This document shows, piece after piece, positions 1 to 5,550 of a DNA stretch of 5,822 nt (the stretch's first letter is position 1; every line of letters begins with the position of its first letter). The notes beneath the pieces are model-generated. The model worked only from the letters and a program-made list of their open reading frames with translations. It searched no databases and was not told the origin of the DNA. The stretch is from NCBI GenBank assembly GCA_001564135.1, contig LKNH01000166.1, positions 1 to 5,822 of the forward strand, given 5' to 3'. The position numbers and the translations under genes are program-made. The DNA comes from Halobacteriaceae archaeon Tc-Br11_E2g27 (lineage in GTDB: Archaea > Halobacteriota > Halobacteria > Halobacteriales > Haloarculaceae).

Positions 1-1
1 A

Positions 2-169
2 CAACAGCCACCGGGGCAGCATACTCAACAGCCACCACAACAGCCACCGGGGCAACATACTCAGCAGCCACCACAACAGCCACCGGGGCAACATACTCAA
101 CAGCCACCACAACAGCCACCGGGGCAACATACTCAGCAGCCACCACAACAGCCACCGGAGCAACATACT
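2..169 (+). repeat. 36-bp tandem repeat (coding minisatellite, 4 full units plus one partial)
   Basis: Full units lie at 26-61, 62-97, 98-133 and 134-169; the first copy is a 24-bp partial (2-25) cut by the left edge, so more copies may lie outside. Each unit encodes QQPPQQPPGQHT. Units 1 and 3 begin CAA CAG and units 2 and 4 begin CAG CAG, giving a 72-bp higher-order period. The fourth unit has GGG changed to GAG (Gly to Glu). The array decays into irregular CAG/CAA/CCA codons after 170. The unit length is a multiple of three, so copy-number change keeps the frame. Confidence 0.95.
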
Positions 170-568
170 CAGCAGCCACCACAACAGCAGCCACAGCAAC
201 CACCACGACAACAGCAACCGCCCCATCCAAATCAGCAACCACCAGCACACGACCAGCAACCGACACCGCAGCAGGCACCAGAAGGTCACGGACAACCTGA
301 GGGATACCAGCAATCACCGCCGCCAGCCCAGCCACCGGAGGAACAGCCAGGGTCCCCGCAGGAGCAGCATAACCAGTATCCAGACGAATACGAACAGTGG
401 CGGCCACCTGAAGGCGAACCGGAATCTCAAACGCCCCCAGCGTCGCAATCCCGACCGGCCGAACACTCACAGGAGCCAGGACAAGAGCCAGCACAACCGC
501 CGGCAGATGAGACTCATCAATCCGACCACGGGTCACCAGAAGAAAACGACAACACGGAACGACAATAG
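2..568 (+). CDS. C-terminal part of Gln/Pro-rich low-complexity protein (5' end outside window)
   Basis: The frame is open from the left edge to a TAG at 566-568 and gives 188 residues. Residues 1-56 are a tandem repeat of QQPPQQPPGQHT. Residues 57-100 are irregular Q/P sequence. From about residue 100 to the end the chain becomes Glu/Asp-rich with Gly, Ser, Tyr and one Trp, and ends NDNTERQ. No Ile, Leu, Val, Met, Phe, Cys or Lys occurs anywhere in the visible part, so it cannot form an ordinary folded core and is expected to be disordered. The regular repeat in this frame and the acidic tail typical of halophile proteins support real coding. The folded or membrane-anchoring part, if any, lies upstream and is not visible, so function and family are unknown. 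It converges on the Usp gene with a gap of only 9 bp, so the two transcripts probably overlap at their 3' ends. Confidence 0.8.
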   Translation, partial: QQPPGQHTQQPPQQPPGQHTQQPPQQPPGQHTQQPPQQPPGQHTQQPPQQPPEQHTQQPPQQQPQQPPRQQQPPHPNQQPPAHDQQPTPQQAPEGHGQPEGYQQSPPPAQPPEEQPGSPQEQHNQYPDEYEQWRPPEGEPESQTPPASQSRPAEHSQEPGQEPAQPPADETHQSDHGSPEENDNTERQ

Positions 569-577
569 CAGTCTCGA

Positions 578-1300
578 CTAGTTGCTCCGGACAACAAGCA
601 CCGGCCGTGGCGACTGACGAATAACCTCGTTGGTGACCGCACCAAGAATCCGTTCACGGAGTGACGGTTCAGATTCGCCAACCACCAGCAGATCATACTC
701 GCCGGCGGCGTCAATAATTTCGGTACTGGGAGAGTCACCAATAATCTGTTTCCACTCGATATGCTCGGGGTCGATACCATCCTCTTCAAGCCTGTCGCTG
801 GCACCACGGAGAATGAACTCTCCTTCTGGTGCATCCGCTTCGGACTCAGCAACGTTAAACAGCGTCACGTTGGTATCCCGGTTTCGAGCGAGAAGACTGA
901 TAAATGCGACAATCCGTCCAAGGTTCTGGTCGCCACGTAGCGGGACAAGTATTGTATCAAGAGATTCGGAAACAATGCCAGTTGTGAGGACGGCATCGGC
1001 CTCGTATTCCGCTGCTGTGTTATCGATGGTCTCGTTTCGGTCGCGGGTAAACACGACGACGGATTCTACGGAGCCGCCTTCCCCTTCAAATTGACTGGCA
1101 ATTTCGGCAACCTCAGCAGTAACTTCCTCCCCGAACTGTGACCGTAGCTGGTCGGTGCTAGACTGGTCCGGCACAGGATAGTAACCGAGAACGATTACTG
1201 AGTGAGGGCCAAGTAGCTTGATAAGAGATGGAGATGGGGTACCTGGCTCTTTTGCGTTGACTGGGACGAGAATCGTCGCCTCGGAAAGGCTTGTAGACAT
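578..1300 (-). CDS. UspA-type universal stress protein, tandem Usp domains
   Basis: A cytoplasmic protein of 240 residues with two Usp-like alpha/beta domains. Domain 1 (about 8-110) starts with the strand ATILVPV but lacks the C-terminal glycine loop. Domain 2 (about 115-238) starts TILVPLRGD and ends DLLVVGESEP...ILGAVTNEVIRQSPRPVLVV, the typical Usp ending. The ATP-binding motif of the family, G-x2-G-x9-G-(S/T), is degenerate: G208 is followed by E211 instead of Gly, the spacer is one residue short, and G220 is followed by Ala. Nucleotide binding is therefore doubtful. The ATG at 1300 (MSTSLSE) is chosen because a GGTGA ribosome binding site lies 7 nt upstream; in-frame GTG (1303) and TTG (1306) just before it are alternatives. 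It is divergent from an amino acid transporter, and Usp domains are known as partners or fused tails of such APC transporters in haloarchaea, so a regulatory role in transport is inferred. Confidence 0.88.
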   Translation of the reverse strand: MSTSLSEATILVPVNAKEPGTPSPSLIKLLGPHSVIVLGYYPVPDQSSTDQLRSQFGEEVTAEVAEIASQFEGEGGSVESVVVFTRDRNETIDNTAAEYEADAVLTTGIVSESLDTILVPLRGDQNLGRIVAFISLLARNRDTNVTLFNVAESEADAPEGEFILRGASDRLEEDGIDPEHIEWKQIIGDSPSTEIIDAAGEYDLLVVGESEPSLRERILGAVTNEVIRQSPRPVLVVRSN

Positions 1301-1307
1301 CACCAAT

Positions 1308-1312
1308 TCACC
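1308..1312 (-). promoter_or_regulatory. Shine-Dalgarno site of the Usp gene
   Basis: GGTGA on the minus strand, 7 nt before the ATG at 1300. It matches part of the archaeal GGAGGTGATC complement of the 16S 3' end and favours the ATG over the adjacent GTG and TTG codons. Confidence 0.45.
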
Positions 1313-1337
1313 GTTGATTGTCTTTCACAGGGAATTC

Positions 1338-1344
1338 GTTTATG
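1338..1344 (-). promoter_or_regulatory. possible TATA box of the Usp gene
   Basis: CATAAAC on the minus strand, about 41 nt upstream of the ATG at 1300. A start of transcription 26-28 nt downstream would fall near 1313, just ahead of the GGTGA site. The match to the halobacterial TTTAWA-type box is only partial. Confidence 0.3.
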
Positions 1345-1369
1345 CGTATCGCTCCAGCAGTCATGCAAC

Positions 1370-1383
1370 AGGGTAATTACCCT
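1370..1383 (+). promoter_or_regulatory. perfect 14-bp palindrome over the likely core promoter of the APC transporter
   Basis: AGGGTAATTACCCT is its own reverse complement. Its centre (1376/1377) is about 28 nt upstream of the GTG at 1405, where the TATA box of a leaderless transcript would sit, and the TAATTA core is the only AT-rich stretch there. It could be both TATA element and operator. The palindrome is seen directly; the role is inferred. Confidence 0.5.
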
Positions 1384-1404
1384 CCAAGTAGCTACAAACC
1401 AATA

Positions 1405-2775
1405 GTGTCCGACTCAGACGCATCGAGTGAGACCGGAGAACTCGACCGGACGATTGGATTGTTGGGAGCGATGACAATCGGGACGGGGACAATGATTGGA
1501 GCAGGGATTTTTGTCTTCCCCGGTCTAGCAGTTGCGGAATCCGGTCCAGCTGCCTCCGTTGCATTTGCCATCGGGGCAGTCATCGCACTGCTTGTTGCGC
1601 TCCCTGCATCCGAACTCGCAACCGCCATGCCCGAAAGCGGTGGCGGATATTACTTTGTTTCCCGTGGTATCGGTGCCCTTCCGGGTGCGATTGTCGGTAT
1701 TGGACTCACCTTTGGGTTGATTTTCGCAACGGCGTTTTATCTCGTTGGCTTCGGGGAGTATGCAGGGGCCATCCTCGTCGAGGCAGGAGTCGTCAGCACG
1801 CCCCGATTTGGCGTTGGACCTGTTCAAATTGTCGTGGTGCTTGGCGCTGTTGTCGGCCTCGGTCTGACCGTCCTCAGTATCTCCGGGACGGAAAATACGG
1901 AATCACTACAAAATGCAGTCGTAGGCCTTCTGATTGCAATTCTTGTCGTCTTTCTTGGCATCAGTAGTCTTGATGTCCTCGGTGTGAGCGGCGAGTCACG
2001 CATTCCAGCGGAGTTTGCACCTGAGGGATATGCAGCGGTTCTCACGACGACTGCGCTCGTCTTCACGTCCTATCTCGGCTTCGCACAGATTGCGACGATT
2101 GCAGAGGATATCGTTGACCCCGGTCGAAACCTCCCAATTTCGATGATAGGGTCGGTGCTACTCGTTGCAGTGTTTTACGTTGTGACGATTTTCATCGCTG
2201 CAAGTACCTTCGATGTCAGTACGATGGAAGAGTTGGGCGAAACCGCGATTGTCGAGGTAGCACGGGAGTACCTTGGGTTCGGAGGGGCACTGGCGATTTT
2301 GCTCGCCGGATTGTTGGCGACAGTTTCGTCAGCGAACGCCTCAATTTTGAGTGCGTCGCGAGCAGTCTACGGCCTCAGTGCCGATTCGCTCATTCCGGAG
2401 GTCGCAGCCAGAGTAAACCGTGAGTACGGAACCCCACACTTTGCGCTCTCGTTTGTCGGCGGGACGGCTGTGTTGCTGACCGTAACTGGGCAAACGGAGG
2501 TGCTCGCGGAAGTTGCGTCCTTCTTGCACCTCGTGTTGTACGGGCTTATCTGCGCGACACTGATTGTCATCCGGAGACGAGACCCTGACTGGTATACACC
2601 TTCCTTTCGCTGTCCCGGCTATCCGGTGGTTCCCATCATCGGCGCAGTTGCAAGCTTTGCACTGATTGGGTTTATGCAACCGCTGTCACAAGTGCTCGGC
2701 GTCCTGGTCACCATTGTTGCGGTTATCTGGTATCTCGTCTATGCACGGAACGTCGACCTGAAAAATGCAGTGTAA
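1405..2775 (+). CDS. APC-superfamily amino acid transporter, cationic amino acid transporter-like
   Basis: An integral membrane protein of 456 residues, predicted to import amino acids by secondary transport, with about 12 hydrophobic helices. The first helix carries the family's unwound glycine motif GTGTMIGAGIF (about 26-36), which contacts the substrate backbone. The segment YLGFAQIATIAEDIVDPGR (about 223-241) matches the helix 6 and following loop of CAT-type permeases. The C terminus ends soon after helix 12 (VIWYLVYARNVDLKNAV) with no fused Usp domain; a Usp protein is instead encoded divergently next door. The frame stays open upstream to a TTG at 1318 and ATGs at 1342 and 1363, but the GTG at 1405 gives an N terminus (MSDSDASSETGELDRTIG) like those of relatives, places the palindromic promoter about 28 nt upstream, and has no ribosome binding site, as in leaderless genes. 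Exact substrate is not determinable from sequence alone. Confidence 0.9.
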   Translation: MSDSDASSETGELDRTIGLLGAMTIGTGTMIGAGIFVFPGLAVAESGPAASVAFAIGAVIALLVALPASELATAMPESGGGYYFVSRGIGALPGAIVGIGLTFGLIFATAFYLVGFGEYAGAILVEAGVVSTPRFGVGPVQIVVVLGAVVGLGLTVLSISGTENTESLQNAVVGLLIAILVVFLGISSLDVLGVSGESRIPAEFAPEGYAAVLTTTALVFTSYLGFAQIATIAEDIVDPGRNLPISMIGSVLLVAVFYVVTIFIAASTFDVSTMEELGETAIVEVAREYLGFGGALAILLAGLLATVSSANASILSASRAVYGLSADSLIPEVAARVNREYGTPHFALSFVGGTAVLLTVTGQTEVLAEVASFLHLVLYGLICATLIVIRRRDPDWYTPSFRCPGYPVVPIIGAVASFALIGFMQPLSQVLGVLVTIVAVIWYLVYARNVDLKNAV

Positions 2776-3018
2776 CATCGAAGGTCCGCACAACAACTGA
2801 GAGACGAAATGTGGATATAGACGCTTCAAAATGATGGTGGAATGCCACAATCAGAAATCAATACCTGTATGCTCACTTTTCAGAAGGTTCCATATTGGGG
2901 ACAGCAGGAGATACCGGTCGTCGGAACAATGGATAGTTCTATGCAGGACGGATGGTGATAACTCCATCAGAGCTTCCGTTGACTGGTATATTGAACATCT
3001 GTTGTTCCCTTAGACACT
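2776..3018. other. intergenic stretch without a convincing gene
   Basis: Between the transporter stop and the protease promoter region there is an open frame of 60 codons at 2831-3013 (+), rich in Arg, Cys and His and without a ribosome binding site or clear promoter, unlike the acidic proteins around it. It is not called. A very short inverted repeat GTGG-AATG-CCAC lies around 2840-2851. No T-rich terminator is apparent after 2775. Confidence 0.5.
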
Positions 3019-3036
3019 ACCTGATTGAAATCAGGT
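3019..3036. promoter_or_regulatory. 18-bp palindrome upstream of the protease TATA box
   Basis: ACCTGATTGAAATCAGGT has perfect 8-bp arms around a 2-bp centre and ends 12 bp before the TATA box at 3049. This is the position expected for a dimeric regulator acting next to the TFB/TBP site. A 2-nt loop makes an RNA hairpin less likely than a DNA operator. Confidence 0.5.
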
Positions 3037-3048
3037 TGCCTAATACTA

Positions 3049-3056
3049 TTATAAAA
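3049..3056 (+). promoter_or_regulatory. TATA box of the S8 protease gene
   Basis: TTATAAAA is the best TATA-like match in the intergenic region. Transcription would begin around 3078, giving a leader of about 60 nt before the ATG at 3141, consistent with the use of a strong ribosome binding site. Confidence 0.6.
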
Positions 3057-3129
3057 TCCGGAGTAAAACTGTGCGTCCAGTGTGATGGACCAGAGCTGCA
3101 CGTATGGCTTGCAGTCTGCATCAGCTTTA

Positions 3130-3136
3130 GAGGTGA
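3130..3136 (+). promoter_or_regulatory. strong Shine-Dalgarno site of the protease gene
   Basis: GAGGTGA, 4 nt ahead of the ATG at 3141, complementary to the 16S 3' end. It fixes the start at 3141 rather than the in-frame upstream codons reaching back to 2952. Confidence 0.8.
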
Positions 3137-3140
3137 CACA

Positions 3141-4457
3141 ATGCAATTCAATAGACGAACACTACTGAAAGGAATCGGTGCGGCAGGAGCAACTCTAGCA
3201 TATAGCGGATTTGCATCCGCATCAACCGGTGTGGCACAGTATATCGTTGGGGCGAGAGGAAACCGCGCCCGAAGTCGTGTTGAAAACGCAGGCTTTACAG
3301 TAAGACACGAACTCGCAGAAGGAGAAGTGTTGGTCGTTACCGGGCCAGAAGATGCCGTGAGTGACCTTGAACGTGTCCAGAATGTGCGTTCAGTCAGTCG
3401 AGACGTGACCTTCGAATTGGAACTCCCGGAGCTTGAGAAAGAGGCTGACACATTCGAAGAACAAGGTTCCCTTGAAGAACTGCAGTGGGACAACGACATC
3501 CAGGACGTAGCATCGGCACACGAGCTCACAACAGGTGACAATACACGGATTGCTATCATTGATACCGGTATAGATCTGGACCATCCAGACCTCAAGAACG
3601 TCAACGAGGAAGCAGGGGCGGCATTTGTTCTTGACGATGACGTGCCCGAGCGCGGGCCAGATGACCCTAGCGGACACGGAACTCACGTCGCCGGGATAGC
3701 AGCGGCAACTGGAGATGAGGGCGTCGTAGGTGTCGCACCTGATGCTGAGTTAATTCCAATCCGCGTCTTTCCAGAAGATGGTGGAGCAGCTTTCGGCGAC
3801 ATTCTTGCGGGGATTGATTATGCAGCAGATGTCGATGCGGATGTAGCGAATTTCAGCCTTGGGATACCGGGAGTCCAGGAGCCAGAGGCAGACCTCAACC
3901 AACTCCGGGCAGAAGTTCAAACAGTATTTCAGAGTGTCACACAGCGCGGCACAGTTATCACTGGGTCCGCCGGTAACGATACAGGGAATCTCCAGCAGGG
4001 CGGTGGCTTTACACTGCCAAACAGTGTCCCTGCCGTGATAACGGTCAGTGCTACATCCCCCGCAGATACACTCTCGTTCTACTCGAACTTTGGGACGAGC
4101 GATATTGATGTCGCTGCTCCTGGTGGTTGGTATGAAACTGTCGAGCGAACACTTGGCGAGGCGGGTGAGGACGGCGACATACCCTTCCCGTTCAACGGGG
4201 TTCTGTCCACGTATCCAACTGACCTAGAGTCGAGTGTCGAACTCCCGGGATATGACTTCCTTTCGGGAACGTCGATGGCTGCACCACAGGTGGCTGGTCT
4301 CGTAGCGCTCGTACGGGCTCTCGAACCAGATAACAATGCCAACCAGGTTGAAAGTCTGATTAAACAGGGAGCAGAGCTAGTAAACGGACAAAATGACCCT
4401 GCATTTGGTGCCGGACGCATCAATGCATTCGATACTGTAAACAATATCTCCAATTAA
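3141..4457 (+). CDS. Tat-exported S8 (subtilisin-family) serine protease, halolysin-like
   Basis: The precursor has 438 residues. It begins with a twin-arginine signal (NRRTLLKGIG, residues 4-13, then an uncharged Ala/Gly stretch to FASAS near 28), so it should be exported folded. No cysteine is present, ruling out a lipobox anchor. Residues about 30-95 look like an inhibitor-I9-type propeptide that would be removed on activation. The catalytic triad is complete: D141 in IIDTGID, H179 in GHGTHVAG and S378 in GTSMAAPQVAG, with oxyanion N279 in GSAGND. The N279-S378 spacing (99) is longer than in subtilisin BPN' (66), owing to an insert around 329-372 rich in Glu, Asp and Gly. The chain stops 60 residues after the active serine, so it lacks the C-terminal extension of the classical halolysins. 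The start is set by GAGGTGA at 3130-3136. It likely degrades extracellular protein; it has its own promoter and converges on the sulfurtransferase gene. Confidence 0.95.
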   Translation: MQFNRRTLLKGIGAAGATLAYSGFASASTGVAQYIVGARGNRARSRVENAGFTVRHELAEGEVLVVTGPEDAVSDLERVQNVRSVSRDVTFELELPELEKEADTFEEQGSLEELQWDNDIQDVASAHELTTGDNTRIAIIDTGIDLDHPDLKNVNEEAGAAFVLDDDVPERGPDDPSGHGTHVAGIAAATGDEGVVGVAPDAELIPIRVFPEDGGAAFGDILAGIDYAADVDADVANFSLGIPGVQEPEADLNQLRAEVQTVFQSVTQRGTVITGSAGNDTGNLQQGGGFTLPNSVPAVITVSATSPADTLSFYSNFGTSDIDVAAPGGWYETVERTLGEAGEDGDIPFPFNGVLSTYPTDLESSVELPGYDFLSGTSMAAPQVAGLVALVRALEPDNNANQVESLIKQGAELVNGQNDPAFGAGRINAFDTVNNISN

Positions 4458-4483
4458 GAGAGCAAAGCTGTAAAGATACCCAA

Positions 4484-4518
4484 GACTCAGTCTGACTCAG
4501 CGTTCTGGTATCAGTCAG
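4484..4518. repeat. short direct and inverted repeats between convergent genes
   Basis: GACTCAG occurs at 4484-4490 and 4494-4500. CTGACT (4492-4497) can pair with AGTCAG (4513-4518) with a 15-nt loop, the latter overlapping the end of the sulfurtransferase gene. On the minus strand, pyrimidine-rich sequence follows towards 4460. This might help end transcription of either gene, but the stem is short. Confidence 0.25.
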
Positions 4519-5404
4519 CCGACCCGGTTTGGATGGGTGCACGGATGAGGTTGCCCCACTCCGTCCACGAGCCGTCATAGTTTTTCACATCATCAAAGCC
4601 AAGCAGTTCGTGCAGGGCAAACCAGGCAATCGCCGACCGCTCACCAACTCTGCAATACGCGATAACGGCCTGGTCGTCCGTCACGTCGTGGTCAGCGTAC
4701 AGTTCTCTCAGCTCTTGGGCCGATTTGAACGTCCCGTCATCATCCAGCACAGAAGCTGTTGGAACGTTGCTCGCCCCTGGAATGCGCCCGGCACGCTGTG
4801 CGGTCTCATCAAGCCCCTCGGGCGCAAGAATCTCACCACGGAACTCCTCAGGACTGCGCACGTCAACCAGCGGAATACCGCTCTCGATGGCCTGGTCGAC
4901 ATCATCCTTGTATGCACGTATACCCTCGAACGGCCCACGAGCGGTATACTCCTGTGGCGTAAACTCAGTTACCTCAGTTGTAAGAGGATAGTCGTTTTCA
5001 ACCCAGTAAGGTTTCCCTCCGTCAAGCACACGGACATCCTCATGTCCGAAGTATTTGTACTCCCAGTAAGCAAAGAGCGCAAACCAGTTCGGAACGTGGC
5101 CGCCACCGTAGATGACGACAGTCGAATCTGCAGTGATACCTGCCTCGGCGTTGAGCGATTCGAAGGATTCCTTGTCAAGGATATCCCGCGTGGTATTATC
5201 ACTGAGGTCCGCATCCCAGTCAAAGAAGGTCGCACCAGGGATGTGTCCCTCCTCATACGGCGTGTACTCGGAATCTGCCGTTACCGTCGGATTATTTACT
5301 TCGAGCAATCGGTACGCCGGGTCGTCTTTTTGGAACTCATCTAAATGTGATTCGACCCACTCTGCCGAAACGAGCACATCGTTTGCGTAGTCTGATTCTG
5401 ACAT
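4511..5404 (-). CDS. tssA: two-domain rhodanese-type thiosulfate sulfurtransferase
   Basis: A cytoplasmic protein of 297 residues with two rhodanese domains, the full length of the thiosulfate/3-mercaptopyruvate sulfurtransferase family, which moves sulfane sulfur from thiosulfate to acceptors such as cyanide or thiols. Domain 1 (about 10-142) has the CH2A-type GHIPGATFFDWD (53-64) but no cysteine at its catalytic loop (VIYGGGHVPNWFA) and is non-catalytic, as is normal. Domain 2 (about 160-290) has LVDVRSPEEFRGE (179-191), GRIPGASNVP (206-215) and the active-site loop YCRVGERSA with C251, the only cysteine in the protein. CRVGERS resembles thiosulfate-type loops rather than the CGSGVTA of mercaptopyruvate enzymes. 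The ATG at 5404 (MSESDYANDV) is preferred to the longer frame reaching 5494, because that extension covers the promoter and reads unlike the family. A TATA-like palindrome centred 26 nt upstream suggests a leaderless mRNA. The symbol follows common haloarchaeal annotation. Confidence 0.93.
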   Translation of the reverse strand: MSESDYANDVLVSAEWVESHLDEFQKDDPAYRLLEVNNPTVTADSEYTPYEEGHIPGATFFDWDADLSDNTTRDILDKESFESLNAEAGITADSTVVIYGGGHVPNWFALFAYWEYKYFGHEDVRVLDGGKPYWVENDYPLTTEVTEFTPQEYTARGPFEGIRAYKDDVDQAIESGIPLVDVRSPEEFRGEILAPEGLDETAQRAGRIPGASNVPTASVLDDDGTFKSAQELRELYADHDVTDDQAVIAYCRVGERSAIAWFALHELLGFDDVKNYDGSWTEWGNLIRAPIQTGSAD

Positions 5405-5421
5405 ACATATCAGATTAGATA

Positions 5422-5437
5422 CCCCACTATAGTAGGG
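5422..5437 (-). promoter_or_regulatory. core promoter with overlapping imperfect palindrome, sulfurtransferase gene
   Basis: On the plus strand CCCCACTATAGTAGGG has 8-bp arms with one mismatch. Its ACTATAGT core centres about 26 nt upstream of the ATG at 5404, right for the TATA box of a leaderless transcript. A regulator bound here would block TBP. The rest of 5438-5550 shows no further element I can support, apart from a TATA-like CTTATAAC at 5528-5535 on the plus strand. Confidence 0.5.
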
Positions 5438-5550
5438 CCACCGGTAGGACACATCTTTACCGTCGTCTCTCAGCATAGCTGTCGGATATTTCAAAGAGAA
5501 AATAGCGACTTGACCGGCCTAGAACGCCTTATAACCAGTATTAACCAAAG

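Noticed and set aside
2..190. CRISPR array
   Set aside because: The 36-bp units abut with no unique spacers and keep an open reading frame, so this is a coding tandem repeat.
630..1094. 154-codon plus-strand frame, Ser/Arg-rich
   Set aside because: It lies wholly opposite the Usp gene, which has clear family motifs; the Ser/Arg composition is typical of an antisense shadow.
2831..3013. 60-codon plus-strand frame between transporter and protease
   Set aside because: It has no ribosome binding site, no clear promoter, and a basic Cys/His/Arg-rich composition unlike the neighbouring proteins.
2952..3140. 63-residue N-terminal extension of the protease
   Set aside because: It covers the palindrome and TATA box, and the Tat signal and strong ribosome binding site place the start at 3141.
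4529..5344. 271-codon plus-strand frame
   Set aside because: It is antisense to the sulfurtransferase, which has both rhodanese domains and the active cysteine; no family features are visible in the plus frame.
5405..5494. 30-residue N-terminal extension of the sulfurtransferase
   Set aside because: It spans the predicted TATA box and palindrome and does not resemble the usual start of the family.
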